A stretch of 34,037 bases of DNA from Euprymna scolopes (lineage: Eukaryota; Mollusca; Cephalopoda; Sepiida; Sepiolidae): assembly GCA_024364805.1 (NCBI GenBank), contig CM044498.1:109071065-109105101 (forward strand), read 5' to 3'. Made by a program: the position numbers and the translations under genes. Within the stretch, counting starts at the first letter, position 1; each line of letters begins with the position of its first letter. The notes under the pieces were generated by a model that had not been told where the DNA came from, searched no databases, and saw only the letters and a list, made by a program, of their open reading frames with translations. This document shows positions 19,400-31,501 of the stretch, in pieces.

Positions 19400-21545
19400 G
19401 CCCCATATAAGGTCTTCCGTCCCAAACTAAAATTCGCATTTTTACAAACATCGCGAGATCTTTCGTTGTTAAATGCAACTGCTAGATTGAATATACATTT
19501 TATGGAAGAACTTCTTTTTTCGCCTTTTGTATATCACTTACCTTATATTATTTGTCATTTACTTATTTATTTATTTGATGACTGGAAATATTGACACGCC
19601 CTTTAGAAACTTATCTCTACTGTCTGCGAGATAAAGTAACATTTTAATTTCTTTTATACATAATGCGACACTTATTAGCCATCCTACCCCGATTTTCAGT
19701 TGATATATAACTTATTCACTTCACTTTTTTGAGTGTAAGGGTATACTGCTTGTCATTGCTTTTATAATTTTCCTGGTCAAATCATGCAGCTTTTTATATT
19801 TATATTGAATACTATCTGCCCAATACCAAAATATGGTTTTATAATTTTGTTTTTCTCATTCAATCCTTACTTAAGAACCAACCGTATATTTTTTTCGTAT
19901 TCTGTTCTTTACATTTCTTTCATTTGTTCAATATCATTTATAATTTCAACATTCAAATGCTTTATCTATTCATTTTAAATCTTTACTCTCTTTTGAAGTT
20001 TTACCAAGTGCCATGCCTATACTATGAATGATCATGTGAACAGTCCTCACAGGCATACTTTATATACTAGTTGTAATAACACAAAAATATCTAATTAAAT
20101 ATTGTATTACTTCATTATTTAGAATTAGTTTTTATCGATTTTTTATAACATTGATCGCTGTTAAATTTAGGATATGCGTTTTAAGGTTTATTTTATACAA
20201 AACTAATTAGTGAATTTACTGGATTTTTGTACGATAATTACAGTTGATGGATTTAAACTTGCTTAACTTTAATTTTATTTATCACTTTGAAACGGGTTTT
20301 TATTATATACATTTATATTCTTAAACAGGCACATATAGTTCTCATTTATTTAGAATTAATCAACCATTTATTTTATTAATATGTCGGATTTTTTTTATGT
20401 TTCCAATTATTGCTTTTCTCTGTCAAAGAGAAACACTTTTTATAAAATTACTGAATTTTCCCACATTGCATCATCTTATTTTGTTCTTTAGATCATATGA
20501 GTCTTAACAGTACTGATTACATTTTATTATTTTTTAATTATGTAAATTGGTTGTGTGTATTGATTTATGCTGTCTCTGTATTTATTGATTATATCATTTA
20601 TTTAAGCTAAATACTTTTTTGAAAACTGACATGTAACTTTATCCATATTTATACCACCAGTTTTGTACATACGTAATATAAATTTAAATATTATATCTAC
20701 TTCAATAATTACCTGACATGTCTATTATACTGACCTAAAATAAATATAATTTCAGTAATCAAGTCTATTGAACTAATAATATCTCAGTGTTCCTGTATTG
20801 ATATGTATTTTAATATTATGTCTATTTAATGTATTTTGTTAACAAAATATTCAATATCATTCTTGTTATATTTCTTATTAGCATTATTTATATTTGCTTT
20901 TATTGACATGTTTTGTTAGTTATTATTTAGATATATTACACCTCAGTTACATTTATTTTTATGTTTTATTAAATTTAATTATAATTTTCATTTAGTTCTA
21001 TTATTTTTCAAAGTAGAAATCTTAATCTAATTCAATGTAAAGCATTATTTTTTTATAACCGTATCATTTAATATAATGATTCATTCAATTATTTATTAAA
21101 GTGTTTTTATTTAATTATGTTAAATCAAACACTGAAATGTGTTACATTCAGATTTTAATAGTTGTGTCTTAATATTTTAATCAAAATCTACAATTAGCTG
21201 CAAACAAGTATTGTAATAAAACTAGTTTCCCACTTGTATATTTTCACGGAAATAATATGCTAAGGCTGAATATATTATAATTTAGATTATATGTAGTTGT
21301 AAATAGCTCATTGTTTATACGTTACTTATTCTAATTAATAAACTGGATACATTTTCTTACAATTAAATATTGCAATATCCTTTTTATATTCTTATATTTA
21401 CATTATTTATAGCTCATGCAGACATGTTTCGAACCCACATGCCACAAATACTTATTTATGTTTAATAGTTTAATTATCATTATTATTTTTAAATATAATA
21501 AATTAATTGTACAGTGTACCCATAATTATAAAGTTTAAAATAAAT
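19400..21545. other. Gene-free AT-rich interval
   Basis: About 2.1 kb of very AT-rich, T-rich DNA with stops in all frames and no long microsatellite. Nothing recognised. Confidence 0.6.
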
Positions 21546-21547
21546 GT

Positions 21548-22155
21548 TTTTTTACATGGAGGTCACCAATAATCAAGGTCCAGAAGCGACACGGGGATAA
21601 GGGTTATTGTGTGTACAGTAATCAATGGGATGGGATGTTAGTAATATTTAGTATCGGAGATTTGATAAAGTGGCATTACTTAAGAGGTCGCTTCATCAGG
21701 AATTTGTAAATTGGACTTGAAGACATCCAAGTTGAAGTCAGGAGGGAAGCAGGCAAGCGTCAGAAAGCTCCAGAGGTGTGAAGTTTTAAGAAAAAAGCTG
21801 TGTTCCTGGAATCTACGTTTTGATTTAGGCACATATAAAGATTAGGGAAAATTATTGACAGTGGTTTCAGCTAGACCGGTGTTTTTCGAGAAATATTGGC
21901 GAAGGGGCCAGAGATTGGAGCTCAGGCAAGCAGTTACCATGGAAATAACGATAAAACAAAGATAGGCGTTCAACGTCTCTTCTGTGGGAGAGGGGTTGCA
22001 GGGAAAAGAAAAGGGCACCCCCCACTAAGTCACGAAGTCTATTTTGCACTCTGTCAATGCAGGATAGGTTGTTATTAGCAGTTCCTGTCCAGATGTGGGA
22101 ACAATACTCCGTCCTTGGACGTACTTGGCTTTTATATAGATAGAAAATTACATCT
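21548..22155 (-). mobile_element. LINE 3' fragment, same family as 6926-8889
   Basis: The whole stretch aligns by eye with 6932-7535: shared landmarks include AAGGGTTATTG, GTGTACAGTAATCAATG, GGCACATATAAA and GGTTGCAGGGAA. On the minus strand it encodes NRLRDLVGGALFFSLQPLSH and VERLSLFYRYFHGNCLPELQ (22045-21930) and then the 3' untranslated region, ending CCATGTAAAAAAAC. It is a 5'-truncated copy of about 600 bp, better preserved in this stretch than the 6926 copy. I could not settle a target duplication. Confidence 0.9.
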
Positions 22156-22159
22156 GAAT

Positions 22160-23950
22160 GATATAAAATATACTACTCATTTTCATCTTCAAATCTATGA
22201 AATTAATATCTCCATTTAAAACTCATGATTAAATGGCTTCTATTCTCCTATATATATTCGGCTACTTAATTTCTGTTATTCTGATTTTCTATTTTAACTT
22301 CACCCTGCCTGTTTCGTTAATTGATATTTGATCTTGTTGTTATATTTATTAAGTTGTTTTATTCCGCTATGTAAACGGTATCTTGTTAAAGTGTCTTTAT
22401 TGTACTAAATTAAGTTTTAGTCGAGACAGGTTAAACTAACACGTACGCAAACAATTTTTGACTACTTCCTCTTGTTCATTTAGTTAGCGTTTTTAGATAT
22501 TATTTTATGGTATGATTCTAAAGTGAAAATGGTGGCATCGGTCTAAGTTATTTAGTGACTATTTTCTATTTGTATAGAAGATGCCCATTTGTATTCTAAG
22601 TTATTAATTCATAATGATTTTCTACTGACGTTGTTTTCTTATTATTATTTACACTACGTATTTTAAGTGATGCTATATGATTATACCTTTTCTTTAATCA
22701 CCATCTCTAGACCTAATATATGTTCAGGTTCTATTGTTATAAATTACTTCACATTTATATACTCGTTAGAAATGAGATATTTACTTTCCAATAAGTAGTT
22801 GAAAATTGATTACACTTCAATATTTTAGTTTGTTAAGTAACCCCTTTATTTATTTCCGCACTGTTTGGCATTTAGTTTTCACTAAATTAATTGTTGTAAG
22901 GAAGGCATATATAACAGTATTTCGGGTTAAAATTTTTCCTAAGTAAGTCCTTTTGGGAAAAGATTTTGTCAATAAGTTCTATACTTTTTTCGGTAAATGA
23001 TTTCGTATGTGTGTTCTAGTTAGTGGATTAAACCATACGCAATTTCAATGGGTATTTTTTATTTTTAATAGTATATTGTGAGATTTTCATATTGCCCTCT
23101 TCAAAGTAATATATAATAATATTGTTTCTATTATTTATACGATTAGATTTACATTTAAATTTATTATCCCTTCCATTAATCTATTATGCGTATTTTTTGT
23201 AATTTTTGTCATCTAGATAATGGTTCATTGCAATAGTTTTCTTGGCCGCTAAATATATGTTCCTGATAAGATAATCCGGATATTCTTTATGATATGCTAA
23301 GTATAATTGATTCATTTTTCGGGATTGTGTGGTTTAATTTCATTCAATATAAAGTTACGTTTGATTAGGTTTATTACACTATTCATATGTATTGTTAAGT
23401 AAGTTAGGGGCGACATCTACACGATTTACTATTTTATGATTTTCATCAATGGTTATTTTGCGGTAAATGCATTTAAAAGTGTTTAACAATTGCATATTGT
23501 TTTCAATTTCTATTACTGTAGCAAATAAAGTATAAATATAGAGAACAGCCTTTTTAGCTGACTCAAAAAATATAGAATCTTAGCAGGTTAGTTACCTGGG
23601 AAGATTCTATTGATCCATTCTCATATCAAAGGTGTGTCTTTTGCTTTTTTCGGCTCTAGTACTTACTATCATATTTAAATAATGTTCTTATATAATAGTT
23701 GATTACTGTTCTTATGTAATATTTAATTATTTTTCGTATATCATATATCCTATTATTCTGCAACTATAATCGGGTCTTAACCAGGGAACACCGCTAAACA
23801 AAGTGTGTATAATATCACAGGGTATTTTAAAACTTAACTATTAAACATCGCCCAACTCATTAAATAATTAGATCATCTATCGTATCTCTATTGCTCACTC
23901 ATCAGTCTATTTCTATTTAAATATAGTAGGATACAATACACGCTCCAAGT
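22160..23950. other. Gene-free AT-rich interval
   Basis: AT-rich DNA, stops in all frames, no recognised repeat or motif. Confidence 0.6.
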
Positions 23951-24014
23951 TACCTGATGATTAAAGAAACGATCAACTCGGTCGTGACTTTGAAATGGGT
24001 ATTTAGCTGTACAC

Positions 24015-24055
24015 ATAGAAGAGTTGTGACAGAGCGAAATATTCTTTCAGTAGAT

Positions 24056-24060
<5 letters not shown>
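24015..24060 (+). ncRNA. Decayed hammerhead-like motif
   Basis: TAGAAGA (24016-24022) in place of CTGATGA, then GTTGTGACAGAGC and GAAA (24035-24038), then a changed stem III region and GTAGATGACTATATATA. It aligns with 18466-18520 and is likewise followed at once by a TA tract. Two core bases and part of stems II and III are changed, so it would be inactive. It may be a chance match. Confidence 0.35.

Positions 24061-24123
<63 letters not shown>
24059..24123. repeat. TA microsatellite
   Basis: Pure TA array of about 65 bp, followed by GCGTGTGTGTTTACGTGTG. Confidence 0.97.
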
Positions 24124-24126
<3 letters not shown>

Positions 24127-24647
24127 TGTGTGTTTACGTGTGTATGTTTGTGTACGTATGTATAGATTTGAAACATAACGTATAGTACACAAAATTGTAA
24201 TAAATAAAGCGCGTTTCTTGGTATAGCTTTATAATTCATCTGCATCAATTTTACACAACTTTTTCTATTTTTTATGCTATTTTAATCCGTCTCTCTTTAC
24301 AATTCCTTCTCTTCCTCTTATTTCCTTTCCATCTCTTTCGCTGCGCATTATTAAAAGATGTAGTCATTATCGCGACTGTAAGACTATCATGAAATTCATC
24401 CTGTTAAATTTTCCATTTTCATCGCAAAATGTGTTGATTACTTTCGCTTTGACTTCTAATATTACACTTTCCTTTTCCCCAGAGATGCATTACTGATGAG
24501 ATTCTTTGCAGTCTCAGTGGATAAGAACAGAACCCGAGGTGAGATAGTTCACGGGGTGCAGACTTTTCGACTCCTCTTAAATGTGAGTATCAACCACCAC
24601 CCACCCTAATCCTCTCCTTAGAAGAAGCGCAGGAATTCATTAAGAAG

Positions 24648-24680
24648 ATGTTCTTTGTAATTGGATGCGTGCTTATTTCG
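24648..24680 (+). CDS. Weak candidate first coding exon with signal-peptide start
   Basis: ATG at 24648 opens MFFVIGCVLIS, a short basic-free hydrophobic run like the beginning of a secretory signal peptide, and the frame is cut after a whole codon by a strong splice donor, GTAAGT at 24681. Upstream at 24470-24482 a pyrimidine run ending in CCCCAG could be the matching acceptor, giving an exon of 24483-24680 that is mostly 5' untranslated. The base three before the ATG is A. Eleven codons is far too little to be sure, and no downstream exon was found. It could be chance. Confidence 0.22.
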
Positions 24681-24916
24681 GTAAGTAGTCACACACCCGC
24701 TGGCATACATTTTCTTTGCTATTAGAATATGGAAATAAATATATAAAAATATTAGTACTTTTCTTTTATAACAGACTTACCTATTTACATACGAATCTCT
24801 GTACGACACCGTTGCAATTATTAGGAAGCGAATTTTTTTCTTACCATCAATACTTACATATTTATCTAGTTTTGCGGTATTCAATCGCAATAATTAAACA
24901 AACTTATAATAGTGTG

Positions 24917-24951
<35 letters not shown>

Positions 24952-24960
24952 GTGTGTATG
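24917..24960. repeat. TA and (ATGT)n microsatellite
   Basis: TA run followed by four ATGT units and GTGTGTATG. Confidence 0.93.
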
Positions 24961-24964
24961 ATAT

Positions 24965-26319
24965 ACAGACTGAAAAAAATTATATAGAATAAAAAGCCAA
25001 CAAACATGATATTTCCCGGTTTTCATGGGAAAACTCTGCGTCTTATAAATGTGATTAGTTTAAATTGATTGATAAAAGCAATCTACAAAACATAAAACAG
25101 ACAAAATAGGATGTTTTGTTGCTTGAGATAAAATTAGAAAATGTCTACCGTGTTTAAAATACAAATTTTGCCAGAGGTGTATAGAGAATAAAATAATACA
25201 GAGAAGAATGTATATAAAGAGTTTTACTAAGCCGCAACCAGAAGTAATAGTTCACTGAAGAGGTGTATTACACTTATTAATTTCGATTATTATCAGATGT
25301 TTAGTGAAGCTTAAAGGCTTGTGTTTAGGTTATACACTGAAAAGGTAGGTTTACATAAAGTTTATTTTCTTTGTAGCATACGCTGTTCGAGTAAGTCTTG
25401 TTGAAGGTGGGGGTTGAAATATTGGCTTAAATGTGCATATGAATAACACGTTATACATGAGCACTGCTGTGTTTTAGCATGGTTTAATCATCGTAAGTAC
25501 GGGGCTTGATATCTGGCAGTCTAGTAAAGATATAATATTAGACATGGCGCGATTTCAATATTATAGATGCTTAGTTGAGACGATGTGTCCGCAGAGGGAG
25601 GAATATAACACGTTAAAAATGTAAAAAGTCATAAATGCTTGAAATCATGAAAAAAATAATATACAAGAGCCACGAGAGGACGTATCTAATTACCAGGAAA
25701 TATATTGGGTCGGAAATAAAATCCATAAAACTGTATCGAATAATTGGCAATGTACAATTCTCGCACCATCAAACAACAATGAGGGCATTGCACGGAAACC
25801 GAGAAGGGCCACCTGCTTTCTCCCCGGTTTGAACTCATCTATACGTTAGACCCTACTAAATACTAGCCCTCAGATTTTGTTTTTTGCAGACAGACTAAAC
25901 ACTCTTATACAGTTTGGTTCAATTTGATGATCCCTTTGCATGTGCATTACAAAATTAAAAAAAAAAAAACTTGGGCAGCCCAAGATGTGCGGAACTAATC
26001 TCAAACTTGCTATACTAATAAAGAAATGGTTCACTGACCGCGCCTATGTTGTTTCAAAACCATTCAGCAATATATTTACCCTTGCTTTTTACTAGGTGGT
26101 AAATTGCCTCCGTAATACAAGGAATTTACACTCGTTACGAAAGAGCTGGCCTGTTCATTTTTCATCCCCTAAGTGTGATACCCGTCTAAGTGAAGTAATA
26201 AAACGGTTAATAAATAAAGCGCTATTTAACTATTTCGTTAATGCAACAGCAATGATTTAGGAAAGCTCGTTAGGCTGCATATATTTTAACCTTTCTCCCT
26301 AAACTCATATATCATACAC

Positions 26320-26320
<1 letters not shown>
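24965..26320. other. Interval with no recognisable gene
   Basis: Contains an A-run at about 25958-25970 followed by a small hairpin (CTTGGGCAGCCCAAG, 25971-25985). Nothing else can be supported. Confidence 0.5.

Positions 26321-26384
<64 letters not shown>
26321..26384. repeat. TA microsatellite
   Basis: Pure TA array of about 64 bp. Confidence 0.97.
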
Positions 26385-26387
<3 letters not shown>

Positions 26388-26546
26388 TCTTCAACAAAAT
26401 TAAGGATGAAGGACTTTTCTTTGAAATAAACTCATAGAGAATTTCTGGGAAAATACTTTACATAATTAGATCATTCTGAACGAGGATAAAAATCCAGGTT
26501 TTACCCGATTATGGTAAATTACAACAACATGATATTGATGCACATA

Positions 26547-26574
26547 CAACGGCCCGACAAAATTTTTCGGACAC
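26547..26574 (+). repeat. Left terminal inverted repeat of Tc1-type element
   Basis: Begins CAACGGCCCGACAA; matches the right end in inverse with three changes. Confidence 0.93.
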
Positions 26575-26894
26575 TTTGAAAAAGTTCAATGTGGTTACCA
26601 GTGCAAAAACGTTTGAGATTTTAAGTTCGTAGTTGAGGAGTAAAAATCTTCTACTAGGCAATCATTTTTTTTTTAATTTGGCTTTGCTAATTTTAGTTTT
26701 TTGTGATTTTTGCCAAAACTTGCGCGACATGACAAAACATGACAAAACATCCTATTTTATTAAGAACTATTCTCATGTATATGTTGCTGTGTGCCAATTT
26801 TCTACTTTTAAACTTAGTTGTCATCATTAGAATCAATTATCTGTTCTATTCTACTGACAAAATAATCAAGTTTAATGAGACAAACGCATTAAAA

Positions 26895-27850
26895 ATGGCC
26901 GTTTGTTTGGCAGGAAAGACGCGGAAAGATGTCGTCGGCAACAGAAAGATCGCATTGGATTTGCAGCTCTCGAAATCAACGGTGGAATACATGTTGATGA
27001 AAAACTCCGAGCGGAAAATGAAGAGAAGGCGAAAAAGATGTATAGGTAAGAAGACTGAAAGGAGAATGGAGAGGACTGTGACATGGATTTTCAGAAAAAG
27101 TAACAGCAGATAAAATGATAGAGAAATGTGAATTGGATGTAAGCGTCCGAACAGTACAAAGAACGCTGCATTGGATTGGTTTGAAGTACGCAAAAGCTTA
27201 GAATAAATTATACTAACAAAGGAACACGAAGGAGCAAGACTGGAGAGTGTTAAAAGGTGGTTAACAAAGCATGTTTACTTTAAGAAGGTTATATGTACTG
27301 ATGAGAAACGATTCAAGTTTGACGGGCCCGGTGGATGGAACATTTTGTCGAGAAAGGACTGAGATTGCTGTACTAAACAAACGACAGATTGGAGGAGGAG
27401 GAGTTATGGTTTGAGGTATAATGGAAATATATCGTTGTAGTGGCTGAAAAGATGACAGAATAGTGAAAGCAACAAACAGTTGCTGGACGAGGAAACCTAC
27501 CAAAGATAAGAAGAGAGATGGAGAATGATTTCGTTCTACAGCAAGACAATTGCAGCACCCATGAGTCAAAACTCATGAGAGAATGGATGGCTAAAGTAAA
27601 TATGACGTCTTCGGAATCCCCTGCAACAAGCCCAGATCAAAATTTAATGGAAAATGTTTGGAAATGCTTGCGAAACTTGTTTATGATGGACCTGAAATAA
27701 CGAGAAAGGGTCAACTATTGGAATGAATACTAGATGCAAAAAAAACAACTGATAGAAACACGTAGAGATGTTATTGTGCATATGTTTGCTCATTATGAAG
27801 AGAGATTGTTAAAAGTTATTGAAAAGAAATGTAATATTACAGCATATTAA
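26895..27850 (+). pseudogene. Tc1-type transposase, DD34E, broken
   Basis: The enzyme cuts the element at its inverted repeats and pastes it at TA sites. The apparent start is ATG at 26895 (MAVCLAGKTRKDVVG). An N-terminal helix-turn-helix follows (KIALDLQLSKSTVEYML), then a basic linker and a second DNA-binding part (ADKMIEKCELDVSVRTVQRT, about 27115-27175). The first catalytic aspartate lies in ICTDEKRFKFDGPGGW (about 27293-27340). The second is in LQQDNCSTHESK (about 27535-27565), and the glutamate in SPDQNLMENVW (about 27630-27662). Thirty-four residues separate the second aspartate from the glutamate, which is the Tc1 spacing. The frame ends with LLKVIEKKCNITAY before a stop at 27848-27850. 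All three catalytic residues remain, but several frame changes and stops break the protein between about 27110 and 27750. Confidence 0.93.
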
Positions 27851-28037
27851 CAGTTTTTCAACGATGTCGTAAAAATAATGTCGCGTGTGTTTTGTAAAAA
27901 AAAAATACGGAAATTAAATATTTTACCTTACCTAATTGATTTTCTTTCATTTTAATATAGGCATTGTCTTTATATGTTTAGGCTATTTATTGAAGGAATT
28001 TCGCCACACTATGGTACTCGGAATGTTGAAAACTAAC

Positions 28038-28065
28038 GTGTCCGAAAAATATTGTCAGGCCCTTG
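28038..28065 (-). repeat. Right terminal inverted repeat of Tc1-type element
   Basis: Inverse copy of 26547-26574 with three changes; followed by TA at 28066-28067. Confidence 0.93.
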
Positions 28066-28069
28066 TATA

Positions 28070-29750
28070 CTTCAGAGATCGCTTTTTGAACCTTAATTAT
28101 TCCGGACATTCATACACGACCACGCTGAGGAAGTGGCGTAACATACGTATGCTTTTCTGTTGATACTACGGTATCAAATATAAAGAAAGTCATACGAATA
28201 TACGCATATCCAATCAATTTGCAAACACGTAGTAAACAGAATCTAGTCAGTAGTGGAATCGGTTCATGAACGCCCGCCAAGATTAAATGCTACTAAAAAT
28301 CAGCTTATTTACTTAAAGAATTATAAAACTTGCTCCTCCAGAGACTGTTATTACAAATAACCACTACCTGAGAGATAAGTGTAAACACTTATTGACTTAA
28401 CATTCAGAGGCAACATAAATTTGAACAAATACAATAGTGACATTGCCAAAGCTGCTGCAAAAGTAAGATTATAAAGCCAGCGGTCGCTTATGATTGAAAT
28501 ATTGTGGCCGCATGTGGGGGTGTCATCTACCACTAGGTTCTCAATCTTAGACAGGATTTAAAAAATAAAATGGATCTTATGTTATTGTTCTCAAACTATA
28601 TACAATCGCCGTGGTGTTGCATTGTTATAGATGCTTTAAAATACTTTGTAAGAATTTGTCCTGACGAACTCATAATAACGTTTCCCCTCGGCGTACATAC
28701 TTCTCAGTAAACCAGCGTAGCAAAATAACAAGCCCTCGATACTGAAGTACATAACAGATACCTTTCTACGCTATGTGTTTATTTTTTCGCACTGCTAGAT
28801 TTTCACATTCCCTTCTAGTTTCTATTTACCTTACTGAGCTCTCCTGCAATATTCTGGTATAATGGAAACGGACAATCTCTTGCTATACATAAATAAAATA
28901 GTAGCTTTAAACGTCTAAATGGCAATACGCATTTTTTTAGATAAATACAGAGTGAAACGATAAATTGTTGCCCTGGAAAAGACATGTGTTCATTTCCGTT
29001 TAATGAAAACCGGTTTTCTTTTTTTTGTTGCAGACTATCTACTAGTTGGCCAGTTGTGTACAAATACCTAGCGCATATCATGTCTTAAAGTTACGCAATG
29101 TTTAAAGAGGGAGGTGGGAGATGCGGTGTTGTACAACTATTTCTGACTACTGATCCAAGTTTTGACAACAGTATCATTGCCAACATCTTCAAATGCATCA
29201 CTGGATTGCCACAAATAACAAAAAAAAACGCATTCACTGTGAGTAAAACAATGTTGCTGACACTGGTATGGTTTTGGCACAGCTGGACGAAGTTTCCGGT
29301 CGCGGTTATGCTATTTAGTGAGATTTCAAGTGGGATCCACATCATGCAACTTCACATCTTCGAAGGAAACACGTGTATGTGTTTGTGTTGAAAAGTGTGG
29401 TGATGCCCTGGTTCAATCAGGTGGTCGCTGGCAGACCCTGACTGTAGCAGCAGGACTCAGCGCCAGTCCACGTCCAAAGAGACCCAGCCTTGCTTCAGAA
29501 TAGGTGCAATGGCTGAGTACCCTTCTTTAACCGACCCCCTTCCCCCGTTGTCCTGAACTCCTAGGACTACTTCGTTTAGTTATGCCTTGAGAACATCATG
29601 CACATGACTTCCTACAGCACCAAAGCAAGCCCGACCGCCAATTATTTGCCGTGCTCCTACCGAAGCTTTTGTAAACGGCATGCTCTTTGATCCGGCCCCA
29701 TATAGAAGCGATGATTCCAGGTGAAGGCGGTTACATTGAATTGAAGTAAG
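28070..29750. other. Interval with no recognisable gene
   Basis: Mostly AT-rich, but 29400-29720 is GC-richer with no readable protein motif on either strand, so it may be an unrecognised repeat or a worn exon. A good splice-acceptor-like sequence ends at 29033 but opens no convincing frame. The 97-residue plus-strand frame at 29098-29391 has no family resemblance. Confidence 0.45.
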
Positions 29751-29752
29751 CT

Positions 29753-29854
29753 CTACCACATAATCAAGTTATCTAGAGTGATTTTTCTACCATATAATCA
29801 AGTTATTTAAATTGATTTTTCTACCACATAATCAAGTTATCTAAATTGATTTTT
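29753..29854. repeat. Three tandem copies of a 34-bp unit
   Basis: Units begin CTACCACATAATCAAGTTAT at 29753, 29787 and 29821 and end in a T-run. They differ at a few positions each (CACATA/CATATA, CTAGAG/TTAAAT/CTAAAT). Confidence 0.95.
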
Positions 29855-29859
29855 TCAAT

Positions 29860-30400
29860 AATAGTTTTATACATTGTAGGGTTATTTTCTTTAGGGGAAA
29901 CAACTTCAACGTCCCACTCTTTATTAGTAAAATAACATATATTGAAAAAATACCCATCCTTATTCATAGCAATCTGACGTTAACGAACTCCCTTAAATTT
30001 CACAGTAAATATAGTGTTCTGCATAATAATTCTAAATTTACATGTAATATATATACATGCGTTATTCCTCGTACATTAAATGTGCCAGTTTATAAGCCTA
30101 CTTATTAGAATTTACGAATCTAGCGAATAGTATTATTAGTGAATAACAGATATAAGTTTATATTTTCATATCTTATTAGATTAAAATAAATATATTTAAT
30201 TTACGTGTGATATTTATACAAAGTAATCCATATGAACGTCATCATTTAATTTTTATTTTATTACACTTTTTCGAAGAAACGTCTATTACACCAATGGAAA
30301 ATCATTGCATATGTAATAAATATAAAGTAAAATTAGAATGCTGAAATTTTTTTAAGTATTGACGGTTTTTAATAAGCGTATTGAAAGAAGTTTTCTTTTT
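29860..30400. other. AT-rich DNA with no recognisable gene
   Basis: Stops in all frames; nothing recognised. Confidence 0.55.
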
Positions 30401-30810
30401 TGTGGTCTCAAAATATTCCCACGTAAACTTTTCTCGTATTATAATAAACATTAAAACATTCTATAGGTGCAATATACCATTGTTGCATACTGGGTTTATA
30501 AAAGGGGGCTGATGTTATATATTTGTTGTTGTTCATGTTAGAGTCTTAGGGTTTTCATGTGTGTGATCATAGTGTGAGACGCTAGATATTATCTATATTC
30601 ATTGTGAGTGTTCATATTGTTGAGAGATGGAGACAGGTCTAATATATAACAATACCGACAGGTAGATACAGGAGAGCCGAGCATGTAATTCAATGAGAGG
30701 AGATTTATGATATATTGATATATAGACCGAGATATAGTGCGTTTGGCATTTACATTTGACAGTTCTGTGAATGGAAGTGTTTCAATAAACATTGACACCT
30801 ATATTTCTTA
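30400..30810 (+). mobile_element. Possible LTR-like fossil, plus orientation
   Basis: TTTATAAAAGGGGGCTGATG (30494-30513) looks like a TATA box followed by an initiation region, and AATAAA lies about 280 bp downstream (30783-30788). That pairing is typical of a long terminal repeat. No internal coding or primer-binding site was recognised, ends are not defined and family cannot be named. Low confidence. Confidence 0.25.
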
Positions 30811-30869
30811 CTTATTTTGGAGATGATGATTTTCACTAGTTTTTATAATATAAATGGGCAATACCTATT

Positions 30870-31225
30870 CTGTTGAAAAGATAACACGAAGATGCAGATA
30901 CAAAAAGATGAAGTTGTTTGTTTATTCCATTTCGACCGGTCAATGGCTTTGCATTAAATAATTCAAGTCTTACATGATTCTTCTTCTAACCTCCGCTTCC
31001 AAGGTTCTATTAGCTCCGTCTGACTCCTCTCTTCTCCCCTCTGACTGACTGAGTCCCCTGACTGACTGCGTCACCGACTGAATTTTTTGACTGACTATAT
31101 TGAGATCCATGACGTCATTGCATTATCAACACGTGCATATTAGACACATGGCATGACATGCCTCTGTGTTTAAGCATGCATTGTTACTCACATGTTTCAA
31201 ACCTGCGCAATTTGCACGTTTTGAA
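30870..31225 (-). mobile_element. Possible LTR-like fossil, minus orientation
   Basis: Read on the minus strand, a GC-richer block with GACTGACT repeats (about 31016-31100) and a GACGTCA-type site leads to AATAAA near 30929 and a T-rich end near 30880. The layout suggests a solo LTR with a polyadenylation signal. No partner repeat or internal region is seen. Old, family unknown, and low confidence. Confidence 0.25.
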
Positions 31226-31501
31226 GATATTTCTGACGATCAGGAAATTTCCCATTCTCTTGGTTTTACAAAGGAATTTAACCTACTTGTTAATTCTCTA
31301 ACCGATATTTTTATCATGCATTTTTTATAAGGATGTGAATAAATTTTCCAGCTACATTTTATTTATAAAATATTTTAAAAGAATTAACTATTTAACTGGA
31401 AATTCCATTAAAAACCTATTGTTCTTTAAAATTCATCTACAGGGTTCGATTCCCGTTTTATCTGGTATCATTTTCATTTAACTAATTCACTTTTTTTTTA
31501 C

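Larger units (their letters stand above)
26547..28065 (+). mobile_element. Tc1-type DNA transposon, both ends present
   Basis: A 1519-bp unit with 28-bp terminal inverted repeats (26547-26574 and 28038-28065) that differ at three positions and share ATTTTTCGGACAC at their inner ends. TA dinucleotides flank both sides (26545-26546, 28066-28067), the Tc1/mariner integration mark. The length and central transposase fit a full-length Tc1-type copy; only the coding region is broken. Non-coding leader and trailer of about 320 and 190 bp lie between the repeats and the coding relic. Confidence 0.95.

Noticed and set aside
23956-23975. CTGATGATTAAAGAAACG
   Set aside because: The interval between core parts cannot form a stem, and stems I and III do not pair.
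26846-27193. Minus-strand frames of 115 and 70 residues (also 27261-27576)
   Set aside because: Antisense to the Tc1-type transposase.
27298-27311. CTGATGAGAAACG, resembling a hammerhead core
   Set aside because: No room for stem II, and the bases are the codons around the first catalytic aspartate of the Tc1 transposase.
29020-29033. Strong splice-acceptor-like pyrimidine run ending in TTGCAG
   Set aside because: The sequence after it has no sustained frame or motif in any phase.
29098-29391. 97-codon plus-strand frame and its 84-codon antisense partner
   Set aside because: No family resemblance; a chance frame in a slightly GC-richer stretch.
31231-31250. CTGACGATCAGGAAA
   Set aside because: Only four bases between the two core parts, so stem II cannot form.
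31441-31454. GGTTCGATTCCC, a tRNA T-arm or B-box match
   Set aside because: No A box, acceptor stem or anticodon arm can be drawn around it.
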